A program made the translations under genes and the position numbers. Below are positions 58,528-64,000 of a DNA stretch of 64,000 nt, one piece after another (the first letter of the stretch is position 1; the number at the start of each line of letters is the position of its first letter). The stretch comes from Flexivirga alba (lineage in GTDB: Bacteria > Actinomycetota > Actinomycetes > Actinomycetales > Dermatophilaceae): contig NZ_JBHSWH010000001.1 in assembly GCF_042661025.1 (NCBI RefSeq), forward strand, positions 3,410,001-3,474,000, given 5' to 3'. The notes beneath the pieces are model-generated. The model worked only from the letters and a program-made list of their open reading frames with translations, ran no database searches and was not told the DNA's origin.

Positions 58528-58583
58528 CCAAGTGTGCGAGTCGAGGTTCGTCTTCATCCTGGGCGGCTGCTATCGTTCCCTTA

Positions 58584-58600
58584 ACGAGAATGACTATCAA
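58584..58600 (+). promoter_or_regulatory. Possible Zur-type operator before znuA
   Basis: ACGAGAATGACTATCAA is an AT-rich partial palindrome around AATGACTATCA, resembling Fur/Zur boxes (AATGAT-ATCATT pattern), 14 bases before the znuA start. Metal-dependent repression would fit the operon; the match is loose. Confidence 0.4.
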
Positions 58601-58614
58601 TACAGATTGAGGGA

Positions 58615-59519
58615 ATGCGCATGCATCTGCGTTGGGTCGCAGTGGCGGTCATGCCGGCGTTCGTACTCGTCGGATGCGGGTCGTCGAAGACGCCGGGGAG
58701 GCCGACGGCAAAGTCGGTGTCGTCGCGAGCACCAACGTCTACGGAGACATCGTCAAGCAGATCGGCGGCTCGCACGTCGACGTCACGTCCGTATTGAGCG
58801 ACCCCAACGTCGATCCGCACGGCTACGAATCGAACGCGAAGAACGCCGCCACGGTGTATGACGCGAAGCTCGTCGTCGAGAACGGCCTGGGCTACGACAG
58901 CTTCATGGACCAGCTGACCTCCGGCTCGGGCTCGCGACACCAGACTGTGATCACCGCGTCCAAGGTGCTCGGGGTCGATGGAAACGACGCGAACCCGCAC
59001 CTCTGGTATGACGTCGCGGGGATGCCGAAGGTGGCCGACGCGATCGCGGGCGCCCTCTCCAAGGCCGACTCGAAGCACAGTGCCGACTACCGCAAGAACG
59101 CCACGACGTTCAAGAAGTCGCTGCAGCCGATCGAGAAGGTGCTTGCGTCCATCAAGGCCAAGGACGATGGCGCGAAGATCGCCTACACCGAGCGAGTGGC
59201 CGGCTACCTGCTTGCCGAGGCCGGGCTGACGCTCGGCATACCTGCCGGCTTCCCCCGGGCCGTCGAAGAGGGCGACGACCCGAGTCCGGGCGATACCCTT
59301 GCGTTCGAGAAGGCATTGCAGAAGCACACAGTGCGAGCACTGATCTACAACAGCCAGGTGACCGACAAGCAGACCGACCAGCTGAAGAAGCAGGCGACCG
59401 ACGCCGGTGTGCCCCTGGTCCCGGTGACCGAGACCATGCCGCCGAAGAGCGCCAGCTACCAGGTGTGGCAGCTGAAGCAGGCCGAAGCACTACGCACCGC
59501 CCTGGAGAAGTCCGCATGA
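58615..59519 (+). CDS. znuA: Zinc (or manganese) ABC importer substrate-binding lipoprotein, frameshifted
   Basis: About 301 residues if one base is restored. Signal and lipobox: LRWVAVAVMPAFVLVGCGSS. After the break the metal-binding domain is normal: GVVASTNVYGDIVKQIGGSH, SDPNVDPHGYESNAKNA (first His ligand), DGNDANPHLWYDVAGMPKVA (second His), and a late glutamate/aspartate pair. One G added to GGGG 58695-58698 gives TPGEADGKVGVV. A zinc role is preferred over manganese because of the Zur-like box, but the histidine-rich loop of classical ZnuA is missing. Confidence 0.9.
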
Positions 59520-60394
59520 AATCCACCCCACGAAGTTCTCCGCTCGTCCCTCGCTCCGATACTTCGCGGGGACCCCGGAACGACACCCCTTTGATCGACT
59601 TCCGCGGCGCCACGCTCACGCTTGGCGGTCGCACCCTGTGGTCCGACCTCGAACTCGGTGTGCACACAGGGGAGTTCGTCGCAATCCTGGGCCCCAACGG
59701 CGCCGGGAAGACCACGCTGCTGCGTGCACTGCTCGGGTTGCAGGAACTGTCGGCGGGCTCGGTGACGGTCGCTGGAAAGAAGCCATCGCGCGGCAGCTCG
59801 GACGTCGGTTACATCCCACAGCAGAAGATATTCGACGGCGACCTCGGCCTGCGCGGCCGCGACCTGGTCGCCCTCGGCGCCGACGGCCACCGCTTCGGTA
59901 TGCCGTGGGCGCGTCCCTCGGTCCGCGCCGCCACGGACGCGATGATCCGGGCCGTGGGTGCGACGTCATACGCCGATGCGCCGGTGGGCAAGTTGTCCGG
60001 CGGTGAGCAACAGCGGCTGCGCATCGCGCAGGCGCTGATGAGCGACCCCAAGGTGCTGCTGTGCGACGAGCCGCTGACCTCGCTCGACCTGCGTCACCAG
60101 GAGGGAGTGCTTGAACTCCTGGACGCCCGCCGGCGCAGCGCCGGCACCGCGGTCGTCATGGTCACCCACGAGATCAACCCGATCCTTCCCTACGTCGACC
60201 GCATCATCTATCTGGTCGGTGGCAACTGGGCGGTCGGCACCCCCGACGAGGTGCTCACCACGGAGCGCCTCTCCAGTCTGTATGGCGCACCTGTCGACGT
60301 GCTGCGGGTGCGCGGCCGCGTCATCGTGGTGGGTGGCGGGGAATCACCCGAGCAGTCGCACCACTGCGGACCAGAGATGGCCGTGGCCGAATGA
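59516..60394 (+). CDS. znuC: Zinc/manganese ABC importer ATPase
   Basis: 292 residues from ATG 59516 (ATGA overlap with znuA). Walker A AILGPNGAGKTTLLRALLG, Q-loop VGYIPQQKIFD, signature KLSGGEQQRLRIAQ, Walker B VLLCDEPLTSLD, H-loop MVTHEINPILPY. The first 24 codons (MKSTPRSSPLVPRSDTSRGP and next) are an extension encoded by a 54-bp interspersed repeat; the family domain starts at about residue 25 (LIDFRGATLTLGG). Confidence 0.94.
   Translation: MKSTPRSSPLVPRSDTSRGPRNDTPLIDFRGATLTLGGRTLWSDLELGVHTGEFVAILGPNGAGKTTLLRALLGLQELSAGSVTVAGKKPSRGSSDVGYIPQQKIFDGDLGLRGRDLVALGADGHRFGMPWARPSVRAATDAMIRAVGATSYADAPVGKLSGGEQQRLRIAQALMSDPKVLLCDEPLTSLDLRHQEGVLELLDARRRSAGTAVVMVTHEINPILPYVDRIIYLVGGNWAVGTPDEVLTTERLSSLYGAPVDVLRVRGRVIVVGGGESPEQSHHCGPEMAVAE
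59524..59577. repeat. 54-bp interspersed repeat, copy 1 (inside the znuC start)
   Basis: CACCCCACGAAGTTCTCCGC at the left end and CTTCGCGGGGACCCCG at the right end; it matches 63798-63851 at 52 of 54 positions (differences at the fourth base after CACC-CCAC and in CGT[C/G]CC). It contains the partial hairpin CGAAGT/ACTTCG. In this copy it stays in frame and encodes TPRSSPLVPRSDTSRGPR. Confidence 0.85.
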
Positions 60395-61245
60395 GCAATA
60401 CATTCGACATGCTGCAGTACCCCTTCGCGCAGCACGCCCTGATCGCCGCGACCCTGATCGCGATCACCTGTGGACTGGTGGCGCCGTTCGTGGTCATGCG
60501 GGACATGGCGTTCGCCGTGCACGGTACGGCGGAGCTGTCCTTCCCGAGCGCGGTCGCCGGGCTGTTGATCGCCAGCGACGCCGTGAGTGGTGCGCTGGTC
60601 GGATCGATCGTCGTCGCAACGGCTTTCGCGCTGCTCGGCCGCCGACGCAGTGAAAGCAACACCGCGATCGGTGTCGTCCTGGCGTTCGGGCTCGGGCTCG
60701 GTGTGTTCCTGCTGAGCTTCTACAACGGCTTCTCGTCGGCGGCCACCAACATCCTCTTCGGCTCGCTCGTCTCGGCCTCGACCCGGGACGTGGTGATCCT
60801 CGGCGTGCTGGCCGTCGTGGTGGTGATCACGATGGTGTTCATCTTCCGCCCGTTGCTCTTCGCATCGGTCGATCCGGCAGTGGCCACCGCACGCGGCGTG
60901 CCTGTTCAGCGGCTCGGCCTGATTTTCCTGCTCCTGCTCGCGCTGACGGTCACCGAGGCCGCCCAGGTCGTCGGCACCCTGCTGGTCCTGAGCTTGGCCA
61001 TCACGCCGGCTGCGGCTGCGCGGCGGTGGACCGCGAATCCACTTGCCTTCACAGCGATCTCGGTCCTCTTCGCGCTCCTCGCTGCGGATGGCGGGTTCCT
61101 GCTCAGCCTCGCGCTGAGCAACACCGATATCAAGGCAAGCGTCCTCATCGCGTTCGTCAGCTTCGGGATCTACCTGATCTCCTTCGTCGCCGAGCGGTTG
61201 CGCGGCGACGCCCAGCGCGGGAGCGCGCAGGTCGCGGCTACTTGA
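60391..61245 (+). CDS. znuB: Zinc/manganese ABC importer permease
   Basis: 284 residues, about eight spans, ABC-3 family (MLQYPFAQHALIAATLIAIT, FVVMRDMAFAVHGTAELSFP, NTAIGVVLAFGLGLGVFLLS). ATGA overlap with znuC completes the ABC operon. Its last 8 bases overlap the convergent symporter gene. Confidence 0.93.
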   Translation: MSNTFDMLQYPFAQHALIAATLIAITCGLVAPFVVMRDMAFAVHGTAELSFPSAVAGLLIASDAVSGALVGSIVVATAFALLGRRRSESNTAIGVVLAFGLGLGVFLLSFYNGFSSAATNILFGSLVSASTRDVVILGVLAVVVVITMVFIFRPLLFASVDPAVATARGVPVQRLGLIFLLLLALTVTEAAQVVGTLLVLSLAITPAAAARRWTANPLAFTAISVLFALLAADGGFLLSLALSNTDIKASVLIAFVSFGIYLISFVAERLRGDAQRGSAQVAAT

Positions 61246-62260
61246 TGCCGGTGCCGCCGATTTCAGAGACCTTCACATCTTCGGGTTCGGCGGCATACCG
61301 GCCGGCCAGCCAAGAGCACATCATCAGCTGCACTTGGTGGAAGACCATCAACGGCAACACGATGATGCTGACCTGAGGTCCGGCGAAAAGCACTGCGGCC
61401 ATCGGAAGTCCGCTTGCCAAGCTCTTCTTGGTCCCACAGAACTGCACGGTGATGCGATCGCCGCGATCGAAGCCGAGTCGTGCCGCCACGTGCCACGTCA
61501 ACCACAGCATCGCGACGACCAGCAGGATCGACAGCACGATCAGCACCGCGATCTGTTCTGGATCAACCGCATGCCAGATGCCGTCGCGGACGCCCTTGCT
61601 GAATGCGGCATAGACGACCAGCACTATCGAGCCACGGTCGACATACTTCAGCTTGGCCTTGTGTCCCTCGATCCACGAACCGACCAGTGGCCGGGCAAGC
61701 TGCCCCACGATGAACGGCGCGAGGATCTGCAGGCAGATGTCGACCATCGATTGCCCGCTGATCGAGATGTTCCCGCTTCCACCGATCACCCCGGTGCTGG
61801 TCATCGCGATCACCAATAGCGGCGTCAAGAACACGCCGAGCAGGTTGGAGGTGGATGCGCTCACGATCGCGCCCGCGACGTTGCCGCGTGCGATCGAGGT
61901 GAACGCGATCGACGACTGGACGGTCGACGGCACCAGGGTCAGGTAGAGCACTCCGGTGTAGAGGTCACTGTTGAGCACGTGCGGCTGCAGCACGCGCAGC
62001 GCGATCCCGACGACGGGGAAACAGACGAACGTGAACGCCAGGATCAGCAGGTGCAGCCGCCAGTGCTGTAGTCCGCGGATCGCCTCTTGCGGATGCATGC
62101 GTGCGCCATACAGGAAGAAGAGCAGCGCGATCGCCGCCGTGACGATGTGATCGAGCGACGGCGCGAACGAAGCACTCGCCGGGAACACACTGGCGATCAC
62201 GACGGTGGCCAGGATCGCCAGGATGAACCCGTCGATGCGGAGCTTCTGGAGGGGATGCAT
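61238..62260 (-). CDS. Bile-acid:sodium-symporter-like membrane protein (SLC10-type)
   Basis: 340 residues, nine to ten spans, beginning MHPLQKLRIDGFILAILATV with VIASVFPA. The symporter motifs are LVPSTVQSSIAFTSIARGN, SASTSNLLGVFLTPLLV and CGTKKSLASGLPMAAVLFAG. This matches the SBF-like group (PF13593). Substrate unknown in actinobacteria. Confidence 0.9.
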   Translation of the reverse strand: MHPLQKLRIDGFILAILATVVIASVFPASASFAPSLDHIVTAAIALLFFLYGARMHPQEAIRGLQHWRLHLLILAFTFVCFPVVGIALRVLQPHVLNSDLYTGVLYLTLVPSTVQSSIAFTSIARGNVAGAIVSASTSNLLGVFLTPLLVIAMTSTGVIGGSGNISISGQSMVDICLQILAPFIVGQLARPLVGSWIEGHKAKLKYVDRGSIVLVVYAAFSKGVRDGIWHAVDPEQIAVLIVLSILLVVAMLWLTWHVAARLGFDRGDRITVQFCGTKKSLASGLPMAAVLFAGPQVSIIVLPLMVFHQVQLMMCSWLAGRYAAEPEDVKVSEIGGTGIK

Positions 62261-62351
62261 GACCGGAGCCACCCTAGGCGGCCTGCGGGTATGGCGACGG
62301 CATGCCCCACAGGGCGGGATCGAGACGATGTGCGGCGACATACTGGTTGCC

Positions 62352-62915
62352 ATGACGACCGCGGGAGTGCTGCTGGCGGCAGGTGCGGGCCGACGGATGG
62401 GCCGGCCGAAGGCGTTGGTCGACGGGTGGCTGCGCCATGCGATCGACACCCTTACCGATTGCGACCAGGTCGTCGTCGTGCTGGGCGCGCAGGCGGAGAA
62501 TGCTCGCGCACTGATCACGGACCGGCACGTGCAGGTTGTCGTCGCGCCGGACTGGGACACCGGTATGGGCGCATCGCTGCGGGCCGGCCTGGCCGCGCTG
62601 ACCGACGAAACCCGTTGTCTACTCACACTTGTCGACCTACCCGATGTCGGCGTCGACGTCATACGACGGGTGCTGGCGCAGCCGGACACGACCGATGTCC
62701 TGGCGCGCGCGACGTATGACGCCGTGCCCGGCCACCCCGTGCTGATGGGACGTGATCACTGGGCCGGTGCGATGTCCGGGGCGACCGGTGACCGCGGTGC
62801 ACGCGACTATCTCCGGGCGCATCAGACGGTCCTCGTCGAATGCGGTGACCTCGCCACCGGCCGGGATGTCGACCGAGCCGCCGAGCCAACCGCTCACCAA
62901 CCCGGTCATGGCTAG
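62352..62915 (+). CDS. MocA/MobA-like molybdopterin nucleotidyltransferase
   Basis: 187 residues. GVLLAAGAGRRMGRPKALV is the NTP-binding loop with the catalytic lysine; PDWDTGMGASLRAGLAAL and LLTLVDLPDVGVDVIRRVL, then PGHPVLMGRDHW, match MocA, which transfers CMP to molybdopterin. It could supply a xanthine-dehydrogenase-type cofactor. Start ATG 62352 begins the family motif at residue 5. Confidence 0.88.
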   Translation: MTTAGVLLAAGAGRRMGRPKALVDGWLRHAIDTLTDCDQVVVVLGAQAENARALITDRHVQVVVAPDWDTGMGASLRAGLAALTDETRCLLTLVDLPDVGVDVIRRVLAQPDTTDVLARATYDAVPGHPVLMGRDHWAGAMSGATGDRGARDYLRAHQTVLVECGDLATGRDVDRAAEPTAHQPGHG

Positions 62916-62924
62916 CCTGGGGTC

Positions 62925-63796
62925 ATGGATTCACCGAGTGCGGTGGCGCATGCGCTGGAACAGACCGGCTACCTGAGCGATTCGGCGCTGGCGACCGTAA
63001 CCTTCCTGGCCGACCAGATGGAACGCCCGCTCCTGCTCGAGGAGAGCCTGGAACCGGCAAGACCGCGCTGGCCGAGGCGCTCGCCCAGATCCAGGACGTG
63101 CCGCTGATCCGGTTGCAGTGCTACGAGGGCATCGACGCCAGCCAGGCCCTCTACGACTGGGACTTCCCGCGGCAGATCCTGCACCTGCGCACCCTTGAAG
63201 CGGCCACCAAGGACGGGTCGCTCGATCCGGCCGAAGCTGAGAAGTCGCTCTTCGACGAGCGTTTCCTGCTCGCGCGTCCGGTGCTGCGCGCGTTGCGCGA
63301 GTCACCCGCAGTGTTGCTGATCGACGAGGTCGACCGGGCGGACGACGAGTTCGAGGCGTTCCTGCTGGAGGTGCTGTCGACCTGGGCCGTGAGCATCCCG
63401 GAGCTCGGCACTGTGGCCGCGTCGACACCGCCCACCGTCGTGCTCACCTCGAATCGCACGCGCGAGCTGCACGATGCGCTGAAGCGTCGCTGTCTCTATC
63501 ACTGGATCGATCACCCCGGCCTCGAACGCGAGGTCGCGATCCTGCGATCCCGCGAGCCCGACGTGCCGAAAACCCTTGCGCGGCAAGTGGTCGAGGTCGT
63601 CCAGGAACTGCGCAATGAGCACCTGCTCAAGCCGCCCGGCGTTGCCGAAACGCTCGACTGGGCACGCGCGTTGCACCGGCTCGGCGCCACCGAGCTGGAC
63701 CTGGAGCAGGCGGCCGTCACTCTCGGAGCGGTGGTGAAGTACCGCGAAGACACCGACCGGGTGAAGCACGTCCTCGATCGGATGCTGGCGAGATGA
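62925..63796 (+). CDS. MoxR-type AAA+ ATPase (CoxD-like), frameshifted at Walker A
   Basis: About 290 residues when repaired. The first frame reads VAHALEQTGYLSDSALATVT and MERPLLLE, and the second GTGKTALAEALAQIQDVPLI. One G added at 63041-63042 gives LLLEGEPGTGKTALAEAL. Later motifs: LLIDEVDRADDEFEAFLLEV (Walker B), TSNRTRELHDALKRRC (sensor/arginine finger). It precedes a VWA gene, the usual MoxR partner, and a MocA gene, so it may mature a CO-dehydrogenase/xanthine-dehydrogenase-type molybdenum enzyme. Confidence 0.92.
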
Positions 63797-63855
63797 TCAC
63801 CCCACAAAGTTCTCCGCTCGTGCCTCGCTCCGATACTTCGCGGGGACCCCGATGA
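63793..63855 (+). CDS. 20-residue ORF made by the interspersed repeat
   Basis: ATG 63793 overlaps the MoxR stop; the frame MITPQSSPLVPRSDTSRGPR ends at TGA 63853, overlapping the VWA start at 63852 (ATGA). The peptide SSPLVPRSDTSRGPR is the same as the N-terminal extension of ZnuC. It probably reflects a repeat inserted across the original VWA start and may still be translated. Confidence 0.4.
   Translation: MITPQSSPLVPRSDTSRGPR
63798..63851. repeat. 54-bp interspersed repeat, copy 2 (at the VWA start)
   Basis: Second copy of the repeat at 59524-59577. Here it is bracketed by a 19-bp direct repeat, GATGATCACCCCACAAAGT at 63792-63810 and 63851-63869, so the true start of the VWA gene is present twice. 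Confidence 0.85.
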
Positions 63856-64000
63856 TCACCCCACAAAGTCACGCCGCTGAGAACATTCTGCTGGGCTTCA
63901 CGCGAGCGCTGCGAGCTGCCGGTGTACGGGTCACGCAGGACCGGGCCACGAGCTTCCTGACGGCAACCGCGATCGTCGGGCTGGGCGACCCCGAGGCGGT
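63852..64000 (+). CDS. VWA-domain (CoxE-like) protein, cut by the window end
   Basis: Only 49 codons are inside the window: MITPQSHAAENILLGFTRAL and RAAGVRVTQDRATSFLTATA. The pattern and position after a MoxR-type ATPase match CoxE-like VWA proteins, which act with CoxD in metalloenzyme maturation. The MIDAS motif lies beyond the window. Confidence 0.7.
   Translation, partial: MITPQSHAAENILLGFTRALRAAGVRVTQDRATSFLTATAIVGLGDPEA

Overview
This is high-GC actinobacterial DNA. The core half carries a gene order known from Mycobacterium tuberculosis (pgsA-type synthase, DUF881, small basic protein, DUF881, gcvH, FHA/GarA, MerR FtsR, DUF151, MerR, gcvP; Rv1822-Rv1832). Gene content and codon use suggest Micrococcales, possibly Dermacoccaceae, but no rRNA or complete marker is present, so the family-level guess is weak.

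Positions 1-26000 are accessory. A truncated MobF/TraA-type relaxase-helicase (1-996) is followed by a five-gene defence operon (1150-8901): hsdM, an Mrr-like endonuclease, hsdS, a PrrC-like anticodon nuclease and hsdR. All junctions overlap by 4 bp or abut. This is the most interesting system here: a type IC-like restriction complex carrying both a tRNA-cutting suicide module and a modification-dependent-type nuclease in one transcription unit. Next come IS/Nudix debris (8902-9617) and a peptide-salvage cluster (9618-19442): PucR regulator, DAP/ornithine-type decarboxylase, five-component oligopeptide ABC transporter and M19 dipeptidase. A decayed integrative element (about 19700-23350) follows, with two tRNA 3'-end fragments as possible att scars, an integrase remnant, a toxin/antitoxin-like pair and small unknown proteins. 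DUF2231 and sedolisin genes, a chimeric reductase remnant and a BlaI/M56 pair lead to the core.

Positions 27370-64000 are mostly chromosomal housekeeping: HNH nuclease, amidotransferase, FdhD, the pgsA-to-gcvP block with a glycine riboswitch before gcvP, a two-component system, a lectin-like secreted protein, SbcCD, a glutamate-cysteine ligase homologue, OsmC, Sua5, an MFS exporter, PepC, a ZnuABC-type metal importer, a MocA-like nucleotidyltransferase and a MoxR/VWA pair cut by the window end.

A caution for all users: at least sixteen genes, many of them conserved housekeeping genes (gcvP, sbcC, znuA, fdhD), are split by small deletions, mostly one base lost in a G or C run. Restoring the base gives a normal-length protein every time. 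Sequence or assembly error is the simplest explanation. I list these genes at full span and name the break point.
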